Below, one piece after another: positions 20,658-28,847 of a stretch of DNA of 64,000 nt (within the stretch, counting starts at the first letter, position 1; every line of letters begins with the position of its first letter). The stretch is taken from positions 1-64,000 of the forward strand of contig NZ_CABVIY010000009.1 in the NCBI RefSeq assembly GCF_902498195.1. The letters are read 5' to 3'. This DNA comes from Pseudomonas fluorescens (GTDB taxonomy: Bacteria; Pseudomonadota; Gammaproteobacteria; Pseudomonadales; Pseudomonadaceae). A model generated the notes under the pieces. The model was not told the DNA's origin and did no database searches. It worked only from the letters and a program-made list of their open reading frames with translations. A program made the translations under genes and the position numbers.

Positions 20658-21260
20658 ATGCAATTAAATGTAAATGACGCTCAAGCGATCGAAGTTTCCG
20701 AACTGACATTTGGCGGCGAATTCAACGAGACGCTGGTTCACCAAGCAGTCGTGGCCTACATGGCCGGCGGCCGTCAAGGTAGCAAGCAGCAAAAGACCCG
20801 TTCCGACGTTCGTGGTGGCGGTAAGCGCCCATGGCGTCAGAAAGGTACTGGCCGTGCTCGTGCCGGTACTATCCGTAGCCCAATCTGGCGTGGCGGCGGT
20901 ACCACTTTCGCAGCTCGTCCTCAGGATCACTCCCAAAAGCTGAACAAGAAGATGTATCGCGCAGCAATGCGTTCCATCCTTGCTGAGCTGGTGCGTACTG
21001 ATCGTCTGGTCGTGGTTCAGGATTTCGCCGTTGAGACGCCGAAAACCAAAGACCTGCTGGGCAAACTGAACAACATGAGCCTGACCGACGTTCTGATCGT
21101 GTCGGACGCTGTTGATCAGAACCTGTACCTGGCTGCTCGCAACCTGCCGCACGTAGATGTACGTGACGTGCAAGGTTCCGATCCAGTTAGTCTGATCGCA
21201 TACGACAAGGTGTTGATCACCGTGTCGGCCGTGAAGAAATTCGAGGAGCTGCTGGGATGA
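20658..21260 (+). CDS. rplD: 50S ribosomal protein L4
   Basis: Exit-tunnel protein of 200 aa with the long internal loop [20 protein letters not shown] (about residues 44-63) that lines the tunnel constriction; no macrolide-type change is obvious. In E. coli L4 also represses the S10 operon through the leader, but the leader here is very short. It overlaps rplW by 4 bases. Confidence 0.96.
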
Positions 21261-21556
21261 ACCAGGAACGCGTATTTAAAGTTCTGCTTGGCCCGCACGT
21301 TTCCGAGAAGGCTACGGTTCTGGCAGACAAGAAAGGCCAGTTCGTTTTCAAGGTTGCTACTGACGCAACCAAGCTGGAAATCAAGAAGGCCGTCGAAAGC
21401 CTGTTCAGCGTGAAAGTAGAGCGTGTTACTACCCTGAACGTTCTGGGTAAGAGCAAGCGCACTGCTCGCGGTCTGGGCAAGCGTAATGACTGGAAGAAGG
21501 CAGTTATCTCCCTTCAGCCAGGCCAAGATCTCGATTTCAGCAGCAGTGCTGAGTAA
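21257..21556 (+). CDS. rplW: 50S ribosomal protein L23
   Basis: Tunnel-exit protein that docks trigger factor and SRP. The 99-aa sequence begins [20 protein letters not shown] and has the conserved [17 protein letters not shown] segment. The start overlaps the rplD stop as ATGA, so translation is coupled. Confidence 0.96.
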
Positions 21557-21570
21557 GGAAGGGGTGCATC

Positions 21571-22395
21571 ATGGCAATCGTTAAATGCAAACCGACTTCC
21601 CCTGGCCGCCGTTTTGTGGTCAAGGTGGTCAACCAGGAGCTGCATAAAGGCGCTCCTCACGCACCGCTGCTCGAGAAGAAATCGAAGACTGGTGGTCGTA
21701 ACAACAATGGTCGTATTACCACTCGTCACATCGGTGGTGGCCACAAGCAGCATTATCGTCTGGTCGACTTCCGTCGCAACGACAAAGATGGCATCGCTGC
21801 CACTGTCGAGCGTATCGAATACGATCCAAACCGTACTGCTCACATCGCTCTGCTGCTGTACGCAGATGGCGAGCGTCGCTACATCATCGCGCCTAAGGGC
21901 GTGAGCGCTGGCGACCAGCTGATCGCAGGTGCTCTGGCACCGATCAAGCCGGGCAACGCTTTGCAACTGCGTAACATTCCAGTTGGTAGCACCGTACACG
22001 GCATCGAATTGAAGCCAGGTAAAGGCGCTCAGATCGCTCGCTCCGCTGGTGCTTCGGCTCAGCTGATCGCTCGTGAAGGTGTCTACGTGACCCTGCGTCT
22101 GCGTTCTGGTGAGATGCGTAAAGTGCTGGCTGAATGCCGCGCGACCCTGGGCGAAGTCTCGAACTCCGAGCACAGCCTGCGTTCGCTGGGTAAAGCTGGT
22201 GCCAAACGCTGGCGTGGCGTTCGCCCAACCGTTCGTGGTGTTGCCATGAACCCGGTTGACCACCCACATGGTGGTGGTGAAGGTCGTACCTCTGGTGGTC
22301 GTCATCCGGTATCGCCATGGGGCTTCCCGACTAAGGGCGCGAAGACTCGTGGTAATAAGCGTACCGACAAAATGATCGTCCGTCGTCGCAAGTAA
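21571..22395 (+). CDS. rplB: 50S ribosomal protein L2
   Basis: Largest 50S protein in the core, required for subunit association and peptidyl transfer. The 274-aa protein has the RNA-binding domain and the C-terminal MNPVDHPHGGGEGRTSGGRH segment with the conserved functional histidine. It lies 14 bases after rplW. Confidence 0.97.
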   Translation: MAIVKCKPTSPGRRFVVKVVNQELHKGAPHAPLLEKKSKTGGRNNNGRITTRHIGGGHKQHYRLVDFRRNDKDGIAATVERIEYDPNRTAHIALLLYADGERRYIIAPKGVSAGDQLIAGALAPIKPGNALQLRNIPVGSTVHGIELKPGKGAQIARSAGASAQLIAREGVYVTLRLRSGEMRKVLAECRATLGEVSNSEHSLRSLGKAGAKRWRGVRPTVRGVAMNPVDHPHGGGEGRTSGGRHPVSPWGFPTKGAKTRGNKRTDKMIVRRRK

Positions 22396-22411
22396 ATAGA
22401 GGGATACGACA

Positions 22412-22687
22412 GTGCCACGTTCTCTGAAAAAAGGTCCTTTTATCGATCTTCACCTACTGAAGAAGATCGAAGTGGCGGCGGAAAAGAACGATCGCAAACC
22501 AGTTAAAACCTGGTCGCGTCGTTCGATGATCCTGCCACAAATGGTCGGTCTGACCATCGCAGTACACAACGGTCGTCAGCACGTCCCAGTTCTCGTGAAC
22601 GAAGACATGGTCGGCCACAAACTGGGCGAGTTCGCCGGTACCCGCACTTATCGCGGGCACGTGGCTGACAAGAAAGCCAAGCGTTAA
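22412..22687 (+). CDS. rpsS: 30S ribosomal protein S19
   Basis: Head protein that contacts S13 and the A-site tRNA. GTG start at 22412; 91 aa beginning MPRSLKKGPFIDLHLLKKIE, with the conserved GHKLGEFAGTRTYRGH C-terminal motif. Confidence 0.96.
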   Translation: MPRSLKKGPFIDLHLLKKIEVAAEKNDRKPVKTWSRRSMILPQMVGLTIAVHNGRQHVPVLVNEDMVGHKLGEFAGTRTYRGHVADKKAKR

Positions 22688-22698
22688 GGGGTTAGGAA

Positions 22699-23031
22699 AT
22701 GGAAGTAGCCGCTAAGTTGTCGGGCGCTCGAATCTCCGCCCAGAAAGCCCGCTTGGTCGCCGACCAGATCCGCGGGAAGAAGGTGGGCGAAGCGCTCAAC
22801 CTGTTGGCTTTCAGCAGTAAGAAAGCCGCCGAGATCATGAAGAAAGTGCTGGAGTCGGCCGTAGCCAACGCCGAGCATAACGAAGGCGCAGACGTTGATG
22901 ACCTTAAGGTCAGCACCGTTTTCGTCAACGAAGGGCGTTCGCTGAAGCGCATCATGCCACGTGCCAAAGGCCGTGCTGATCGCATCGTCAAGCGGTCTTG
23001 CCATATCACTGTCAAGGTTGCTGACAAGTAA
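22699..23031 (+). CDS. rplV: 50S ribosomal protein L22
   Basis: Exit-tunnel protein of 110 aa that forms the constriction with L4. The beta-hairpin tip region ([17 protein letters not shown]) is intact and shows no deletion of the erythromycin-resistance type. It starts 11 bases after rpsS. Confidence 0.96.
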
Positions 23032-23044
23032 CGGAGTCGAAGAG

Positions 23045-23731
23045 ATGGGTCAGAAAGTACATCCCATTGGCATTCGCCTGGGAATCGTCAAGGAGCACAC
23101 CTCCGTCTGGTACGCAGACGGTCGGACTTATGCGGACTACTTGTTCGCTGATCTGAAGGTGCGTGAGTATCTCCAAGACAAACTAAAAAGCGCGTCCGTA
23201 AGCCGTATCGATATCCATCGTCCGGCCCAAACTGCACGTATCACCATCCACACCGCTCGTCCAGGTATCGTTATCGGGAAGAAAGGTGAAGATGTTGAGA
23301 AACTGCGCCAGGACCTGACCAAGCAAATGGGTGTGCCTGTGCACATCAATATCGAAGAGATCCGCAAGCCGGAGCTCGACGGTATGCTGGTTGCGCAGAG
23401 CGTAGCTCAGCAGCTGGAGCGTCGCGTAATGTTCCGTCGCGCTATGAAGCGCGCTGTACAGAACGCAATGCGCATTGGTGCCAAAGGCATCAAAATCCAA
23501 GTGAGCGGTCGTCTCGGCGGTGCTGAAATCGCACGTACTGAATGGTATCGCGAAGGTCGTGTGCCACTGCACACCCTGCGTGCCGACATCGACTATGCCA
23601 ACTACGAAGCTCACACCACTTACGGTGTGATCGGTGTAAAGGTTTGGATCTTCAAAGGCGAAGTAATTGGTGGTCGCCAAGAAGAACTGAAACCACAAGC
23701 ACCAGCGCCTCGTAAAAAAGCTGCTAAGTAA
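23045..23731 (+). CDS. rpsC: 30S ribosomal protein S3
   Basis: mRNA-entry protein with helicase activity. The start is ATG 23045 ([18 protein letters not shown]), giving 228 aa; the upstream in-frame extension overlaps rplV and is rejected. The KH domain motif [20 protein letters not shown] lies near residues 75-95. The C-terminal tail is Lys/Ala/Pro-rich. Confidence 0.96.
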
Positions 23732-23743
23732 GGGGTACGCCAA

Positions 23744-24157
23744 ATGTTGCAACCAAAGCGTACGAAGTTCCGCAAGCAAATGACCGGTCACAACCGTGGC
23801 CTGGCATTGCGCGGTAGCAAAGTCAGCTTCGGCGAGTTCGCGCTGAAGTCTGTTGCTCGTGGTCGTCTCACCGCTCGTCAGATCGAGTCAGCGCGTCGTG
23901 CTCTGACCCGTCACGTAAAACGTGGCGGCAAGATCTGGATCCGTGTATTCCCGGACAAGCCGATCTCCAAGAAGCCTCTCGAAGTGCGGATGGGTAAAGG
24001 TAAGGGTAACGTGGAATACTGGGTTGCCCAGATTCAGCCAGGCAAAGTCCTGTATGAAATCGAGGGTGTTTCTGAAGAGCTGGCGCGTGAGGCTTTCGCC
24101 CTGGCTGCTGCAAAGCTGCCGCTCGCCACCTCCTTTGTTAAACGGACGGTGATGTGA
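23744..24157 (+). CDS. rplP: 50S ribosomal protein L16
   Basis: A-site region protein, 137 aa, with [19 protein letters not shown] at the N-terminus and the [20 protein letters not shown] core, which contains the hydroxylated arginine known in enterobacteria. It shares the ATGA overlap with rpmC. Confidence 0.96.
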
Positions 24158-24348
24158 TGAAAGCGAATGAACTTCGTGAAAAATCCGCACAGCAGCTGAA
24201 CGAGCAACTGCTCGGCTTGCTGCGCGACCAGTTCAATCTGCGCATGCAGAAAGCAACTGGCCAGTTGGGGCAGTCTCATCTGCTCTCGCAAGTTAAGCGT
24301 GACATCGCTCGCGTGAAGACTGTGCTCAACCAGCAGGCAGGTAAGTAA
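24157..24348 (+). CDS. rpmC: 50S ribosomal protein L29
   Basis: A small two-helix protein at the tunnel exit, 63 aa ([20 protein letters not shown]). A GTG lies one codon earlier at 24154, but ATG 24157 gives the usual N-terminus and an ATGA overlap with rplP. rpsQ starts 2 bases after its stop. Confidence 0.94.
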
Positions 24349-24350
24349 TC

Positions 24351-24617
24351 ATGGCTGAAGCCGAAAAAACTGTCCGTACGCTGACTGGCCGTGTTGTCAG
24401 CGACAAGATGGACAAAACCATCACCGTTCTGATCGAGCGTCGCGTTAAGCACCCGATCTACGGTAAATACGTTAAGCGTTCGACTAAGCTGCACGCGCAC
24501 GACGAAACCAATCAGTGCCACATCGGCGACAAAGTCACTATTCGTGAAACTCGTCCTTTGGCCAAGACCAAGTCTTGGGCGCTGGTTGATGTTCTCGAAC
24601 GCGCTGTGGAAGTCTAA
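24351..24617 (+). CDS. rpsQ: 30S ribosomal protein S17
   Basis: Early-assembly 16S-binding protein, an OB-fold of 88 aa with the TGRVVSDKMDKTITVLIER and KVTIRETRPLAKTKSW motifs. It closes the classical S10 operon; rplN begins 23 bases later. Confidence 0.96.
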   Translation: MAEAEKTVRTLTGRVVSDKMDKTITVLIERRVKHPIYGKYVKRSTKLHAHDETNQCHIGDKVTIRETRPLAKTKSWALVDVLERAVEV

Positions 24618-24640
24618 GGACTAGGGGTCGGAGAAATTAT

Positions 24641-25009
24641 ATGATTCAGACTCAATCCATGCTCGATGTGGCCGATAACAGCGGCGCTCGCCGCGTTATG
24701 TGCATCAAGGTGCTGGGTGGCTCCCATCGTCGTTACGCTGGTATCGGTGACATCATCAAAGTGACCGTCAAGGAAGCAATTCCTCGCGGTAAAGTGAAAA
24801 AAGGCCAAGTGATGACTGCTGTTGTAGTCCGCACTCGTCACGGCGTACGTCGTGCTGATGGCTCCATTATCCGCTTTGATGGCAACGCTGCTGTTCTTCT
24901 GAACAACAAGCAAGAGCCGATCGGCACCCGTATCTTTGGGCCAGTGACCCGTGAACTTCGTACTGAGAAGTTCATGAAGATCGTCTCGCTCGCCCCAGAA
25001 GTGCTGTAA
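24641..25009 (+). CDS. rplN: 50S ribosomal protein L14
   Basis: Subunit-interface protein of 122 aa and binding site of the silencing factor RsfS. It starts MIQTQSMLDVADNSGARRVM and has the KVKKGQVMTAVVVRTRHGVR core. First gene of the classical spc set. No promoter is evident before it, so it is probably read from the S10 promoter. Confidence 0.96.
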   Translation: MIQTQSMLDVADNSGARRVMCIKVLGGSHRRYAGIGDIIKVTVKEAIPRGKVKKGQVMTAVVVRTRHGVRRADGSIIRFDGNAAVLLNNKQEPIGTRIFGPVTRELRTEKFMKIVSLAPEVL

Positions 25010-25020
25010 GGAGATCCGAC

Positions 25021-25335
25021 ATGCAAAAGATTCGTCGTGACGACGAGATCATCGTGATCGCCGGCAAAGACAAAGGTAAGCGCGGTAAGGTGCTGAAGGT
25101 TCTTGCTGACAACCGTCTGGTTGTTGGTGGTCTGAACCTGGTCAAGCGTCATACCAAGCCTAACCCGATGTCGGGCGTACAGGGCGGTATCGTCGAGAAA
25201 GAAGCGCCACTGCACGCTTCCAACGTCGCCATCTTCAACGGCGAAACCAACAAGGCTGACCGCGTTGGTTTCAAAGTAGAAGACGGTAAGAAAATTCGTG
25301 TCTTCAAGTCGACCCAAAAAGCGGTTGATGCTTGA
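25021..25335 (+). CDS. rplX: 50S ribosomal protein L24
   Basis: Assembly-initiator protein with an N-terminal KOW motif (DEIIVIAGKDKGKRGKVLKV). 104 aa, usual length. rplE follows after 20 bases. Confidence 0.96.
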   Translation: MQKIRRDDEIIVIAGKDKGKRGKVLKVLADNRLVVGGLNLVKRHTKPNPMSGVQGGIVEKEAPLHASNVAIFNGETNKADRVGFKVEDGKKIRVFKSTQKAVDA

Positions 25336-25355
25336 ACACTGCTAGGTAGAAGACC

Positions 25356-25895
25356 ATGGCACGACTAAAAGAGATTTACCGGAAGGAAATCGCTCCGAAA
25401 CTTAAGGAAGAACTTAAGCTTTCGAACGTGATGGAAGTTCCGCGCGTTACCAAGATCACCCTGAACATGGGTCTGGGCGAAGCGATCGGCGACAAAAAAG
25501 TCATCGAGCACGCTGTTGCTGACCTGGAAAAGATCACCGGCCAGAAAGTCGTTGTGACCTACGCTCGCAAATCCATCGCTGGCTTCAAAGTCCGCGAAGG
25601 ATGGCCGATCGGCGTCAAAGTGACCCTGCGCCGTGAGCGTATGTACGAGTTCCTGGATCGTCTGCTGTCGATCTCCCTGCCTCGGGTTCGCGACTTCCGC
25701 GGCCTGAATGCCAAGTCCTTCGATGGTCGTGGCAACTACAGCATGGGCGTGAAAGAGCAGATCATTTTCCCGGAAATCGACTACGACAAGATCGATGCTC
25801 TCCGCGGTCTGGACATTACCCTGACCACCACTGCCAAGAACGATGACGAAGGCCGCGCTCTGCTGCGTGCTTTCAAATTCCCGTTCCGCAACTGA
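25356..25895 (+). CDS. rplE: 50S ribosomal protein L5
   Basis: Binds 5S rRNA and contacts P-site tRNA. 179 aa with the conserved NVMEVPRVTKITLNMGLGEA segment and the ITGQKVVVTYARKSIAGFKV motif. Confidence 0.96.
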   Translation: MARLKEIYRKEIAPKLKEELKLSNVMEVPRVTKITLNMGLGEAIGDKKVIEHAVADLEKITGQKVVVTYARKSIAGFKVREGWPIGVKVTLRRERMYEFLDRLLSISLPRVRDFRGLNAKSFDGRGNYSMGVKEQIIFPEIDYDKIDALRGLDITLTTTAKNDDEGRALLRAFKFPFRN

Positions 25896-25908
25896 TTGGA
25901 GTAGGAAA

Positions 25909-26214
25909 ATGGCCAAGAAGAGCATGAAGAACCGTGAGCTGAAGCGTCAGCTCACCGTTGCCAAGTACGCCAAAAAGCGTGCAGCACTGAAAGCAATCAT
26001 CGTTGATCTGAACGCAAGTCCAGAAGCGCGTTGGGAAGCTACAGTTGCTCTGCAAAAGCAGCCACGTGACGCTAGCGCTTCGCGCATGCGTAACCGCTGC
26101 CGCCTGACCGGTCGTCCACACGGCGTTTACCGCAAGTTCGGCCTTGGCCGTAACAAACTGCGTGAAGCGGCAATGCGTGGTGACGTACCAGGTCTGGTTA
26201 AAGCCAGCTGGTAA
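25909..26214 (+). CDS. rpsN: 30S ribosomal protein S14
   Basis: Head protein near the A site. The start is ATG 25909 (MAKKSMKNRELKRQLTVAKY), giving 101 aa. This is the long zinc-independent form: the C-terminal RNRCRLTGRPHGVYRKFG has a single Cys rather than paired CxxC motifs. An upstream in-frame extension overlaps rplE and is rejected. A 209-base gap with a hairpin and a promoter follows. Confidence 0.95.
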   Translation: MAKKSMKNRELKRQLTVAKYAKKRAALKAIIVDLNASPEARWEATVALQKQPRDASASRMRNRCRLTGRPHGVYRKFGLGRNKLREAAMRGDVPGLVKASW

Positions 26215-26275
26215 GTACTTTCGAAGTCTCGGCGTTCGGGTTTGCAAGAACCTGACCGTCGGTGGCCTTGAATCT

Positions 26276-26305
26276 GGATCAAGCCCCTTTTGGGGCTTGA
26301 TTCAT
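26276..26305 (+). terminator. Hairpin after rpsN, possible attenuator
   Basis: GATCAAGCCCC and GGGGCTTGATTC pair around a T-rich loop, but the 3' side has only a broken T tract (TTCATTT), so termination may be partial. The 3' arm overlaps the -35 element of the next promoter. Confidence 0.55.
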
Positions 26306-26325
26306 TTCTGGGGTGTGTCTAGAAT
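26297..26325 (+). promoter_or_regulatory. Internal spc promoter upstream of rpsH
   Basis: TTGATT (26297-26302) and TAGAAT (26320-26325) with a 17-bp spacer, about 100 bases before rpsH. The -10 hexamer and part of the spacer resemble the S10 promoter at 19527. It would let rpsH-rpmJ be expressed separately from rplN-rpsN. Confidence 0.6.
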
Positions 26326-26423
26326 ACCCGGCTCGCCTGAGCCCGTGTTTTCTATGCTCGGAGATTCTCGGCGACACGTAGTAGCCGCAAGGCTAATTTT
26401 TCTGTATTAGGAGCGTCTAGCCC

Positions 26424-26816
26424 ATGAGTATGCAGGACCCGTTAGCGGACATGCTAACTCGAATCCGTAATGCCCAGATGGCTGAAAAGTCCGTCGTAAG
26501 CATGCCATCTTCCACGTTGAAGGTAGCTGTTGCCAAAGTCCTGAAGGACGAAGGTTACATTGCGGGTTATCAGATCAGCAGCGAAACCAAACCACTGCTG
26601 TCTATCGAGCTGAAATACTTCGAAGGCCGTCCGGTTATCGAAGAAGTGAAGCGCGTTAGCCGTCCAGGCCTGCGTCAGTACAAGTCCGTCGAAGATCTGC
26701 CGAAAGTTCGTGGCGGTCTCGGTGTGTCTATCGTCTCCACCAACAAAGGTGTGATGACTGATCGTGCTGCGCGCGCTGCCGGTGTCGGCGGCGAAGTTCT
26801 TTGCACTGTGTTCTAA
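26424..26816 (+). CDS. rpsH: 30S ribosomal protein S8
   Basis: Central-domain organiser and, in enterobacteria, repressor of the spc operon. 130 aa, beginning MSMQDPLADMLTRIRNAQMA, with the C-terminal GGLGVSIVSTNKGVMTDR motif. It follows the only large gap of the spc operon. Confidence 0.96.
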   Translation: MSMQDPLADMLTRIRNAQMAEKSVVSMPSSTLKVAVAKVLKDEGYIAGYQISSETKPLLSIELKYFEGRPVIEEVKRVSRPGLRQYKSVEDLPKVRGGLGVSIVSTNKGVMTDRAARAAGVGGEVLCTVF

Positions 26817-26828
26817 GGGGGGATAAGC

Positions 26829-27362
26829 ATGTCTCGCGTCGCTAAGAACCCCGTTAAGCTGCCAGCCGGCGTCGAAGTAAAATTCGCAGGCCAACAGCTT
26901 TCGGTGAAGGGTGCCAAGGGCACTCTCGAACTGAACATCCATTCGTCCGTTGAGATCGTTGAAGAAGCTGGTGAGCTGCGTTTCGCTGCTCGCAATGGCG
27001 ATCAACAGACTCGCGCAATGGCTGGTACCACTCGTGCGTTGGTTAACAACATGGTCCAAGGCGTAAGCCAAGGCTTCGAGCGCAAGCTCCAGCTGGTCGG
27101 TGTTGGTTACAAAGCGCAAGCAAAAGGCACAGTGCTGAACCTGGCTCTTGGCTTCTCGCACCCAGTGGATTACGAACTGCCGGAAGGCATCACCGCTGAG
27201 ACTCCTAGCCAGACCGATATCCTGATCAAGGGCATCGACAAGCAGCTGGTAGGTCAAGTGGCCGCCGAGATCCGCGACTTCCGTCCACCAGAGCCGTACA
27301 AAGGCAAAGGTGTGCGCTACGCGGACGAAGTCGTCCGTCGTAAAGAAGCCAAGAAGAAGTAG
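26829..27362 (+). CDS. rplF: 50S ribosomal protein L6
   Basis: Protein near the sarcin-ricin loop, built from two repeated alpha/beta domains. 177 aa with the conserved C-terminal KPPEPYKGKGVRY-type motif, here FRPPEPYKGKGVRYADE. 12 bases after rpsH. Confidence 0.96.
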   Translation: MSRVAKNPVKLPAGVEVKFAGQQLSVKGAKGTLELNIHSSVEIVEEAGELRFAARNGDQQTRAMAGTTRALVNNMVQGVSQGFERKLQLVGVGYKAQAKGTVLNLALGFSHPVDYELPEGITAETPSQTDILIKGIDKQLVGQVAAEIRDFRPPEPYKGKGVRYADEVVRRKEAKKK

Positions 27363-27372
27363 GGCATAGCAA

Positions 27373-27723
27373 ATGACCGACAAAAAAGTTACTCGACTGC
27401 GTCGCGCTCGCAAAGCACGCCTGAAAATGCACGAACTCGAAGTCGTGCGTCTCTGCGTGTTCCGCTCTTCGCAGCACATCTACGCCCAGGTCATTTCGGC
27501 CGACGGCAACAAAGTCCTGGCAAGCGCCTCGACTTTGGATAAAGAACTGCGTGATGGCGCCACTGGCAACATCGACGCGGCCACTAAGGTTGGCCAGCTG
27601 GTCGCTACGCGTGCTAAGGCCGCTGGCGTCTCGCAGGTGGCTTTCGACCGCTCTGGCTTCAAGTACCACGGCCGCGTTAAAGCGCTGGCTGATGCTGCTC
27701 GTGAAGCTGGGCTGGAGTTCTAA
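27373..27723 (+). CDS. rplR: 50S ribosomal protein L18
   Basis: 5S rRNA-binding protein of 116 aa with RRARKARLKMHELEVVRLCV at the basic N-terminus and the conserved FDRSGFKYHGRVKALADAAR C-terminus. rpsE starts 3 bases after its stop. Confidence 0.96.
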   Translation: MTDKKVTRLRRARKARLKMHELEVVRLCVFRSSQHIYAQVISADGNKVLASASTLDKELRDGATGNIDAATKVGQLVATRAKAAGVSQVAFDRSGFKYHGRVKALADAAREAGLEF

Positions 27724-27726
27724 GTT

Positions 27727-28227
27727 ATGTCAAATAACGACCAAAAGCGCGACGAAGGCTACATCGAGAAGCTGGTTCAAGTTAACCGCGTAGCCAAAAC
27801 CGTTAAAGGCGGCCGTATCTTCACTTTCACTGCGTTGACCGTGGTTGGTGATGGTAAAGGGCGTGTTGGCTTCGGCCGTGGCAAGTCGCGTGAAGTGCCT
27901 GCTGCGATCCAGAAGGCAATGGAAGCTGCTCGCCGCAACATGATCCAGGTTGATCTGAACGGCACTACCCTGCAGTACGCAATGAAGTCCGCTCACGGCG
28001 CTTCGAAGGTGTACATGCAGCCTGCTTCTGAAGGTACCGGTATCATCGCTGGCGGCGCAATGCGTGCCGTTCTCGAAGTTGCTGGCGTTCAGAACGTTCT
28101 GGCCAAGTGCTACGGCTCGACTAACCCGGTAAACGTGGTTCACGCCACTTTCAAGGGTTTGAAAGCAATGCAGTCTCCTGAATCCATTGCCGCCAAGCGT
28201 GGCAAAAGCGTCAAGGAGATCTTCTGA
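27727..28227 (+). CDS. rpsE: 30S ribosomal protein S5
   Basis: mRNA-entry and fidelity protein, 166 aa. The spectinomycin-site loop ([20 protein letters not shown]) looks wild type, and the [20 protein letters not shown] motif is intact. rpmD starts 2 bases after it. Confidence 0.96.
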
Positions 28228-28229
28228 TC

Positions 28230-28406
28230 ATGGCTACCGTTAAAGTTACGCTGATCAAAAGCATGACCGGCCGCATCCCTAACCACAAACTGTGCGTTAA
28301 GGGTCTGGGTCTGCGTCGCATCGGTCACACTGTAGAAGTCCAGGATACTCCCGAGAATCGCGGGATGATCAACAAGGCTTACTACATGCTGCGTGTCGAG
28401 GGTTAA
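28230..28406 (+). CDS. rpmD: 50S ribosomal protein L30
   Basis: A short gene of 58 codons starting ATG 28230 ([20 protein letters not shown]) and ending in YYMLRVEG. It has the L30 core with [20 protein letters not shown]. It fills the gap between rpsE and rplO exactly, with 2- and 3-base spacers. Confidence 0.96.
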
Positions 28407-28409
28407 TCG

Positions 28410-28847
28410 ATGAAACTCAATGATCTGAGTCCAGCGCCGGGTTCCCGTCGCGAAAAGCATCGTCCGGGCCGTGGTATCGGTAGCGGTTTGGGTAAGACTG
28501 GTGGCCGTGGTCACAAAGGTCAGACTTCCCGCTCCGGTGGCACCATTGCTCCAGGCTTTGAAGGCGGTCAACAGCCGCTGCATCGTCGCCTGCCGAAGTT
28601 CGGTTTCGTTTCCCTGAAGGCCATGGACCGCGCAGAAGTGCGTCTGTCCGAGCTGGCTAAAGTGGAAGGCGACATCGTCACCGTGCAGTCCCTGAAAGAT
28701 GCCAACGTGATCAACGTCAACGTTCAGCGTGTGAAAATCATGCTGTCCGGCGAAGTTACTCGCGCTGTCACCATCGGAAAGGGAATCGGCGCCACCAAAG
28801 GTGCGCGTGCGGCTATCGAAGCAGCTGGCGGCAAGTTCGAGGAATAA
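28410..28847 (+). CDS. rplO: 50S ribosomal protein L15
   Basis: Late-assembly 50S protein of 145 aa with a glycine-rich extended N-terminus (GRGIGSGLGKTGGRGHKGQT) and a globular C-terminal domain ending in AAIEAAGGKFEE. secY starts on the base after its stop codon, which suggests coupled translation. Confidence 0.96.
   Translation: MKLNDLSPAPGSRREKHRPGRGIGSGLGKTGGRGHKGQTSRSGGTIAPGFEGGQQPLHRRLPKFGFVSLKAMDRAEVRLSELAKVEGDIVTVQSLKDANVINVNVQRVKIMLSGEVTRAVTIGKGIGATKGARAAIEAAGGKFEE

Noticed and set aside
26144..26410. An 88-codon frame in the rpsN-rpsH gap
   Set aside because: It overlaps rpsN, covers the hairpin and promoter, and has low-complexity content typical of non-coding readthrough.
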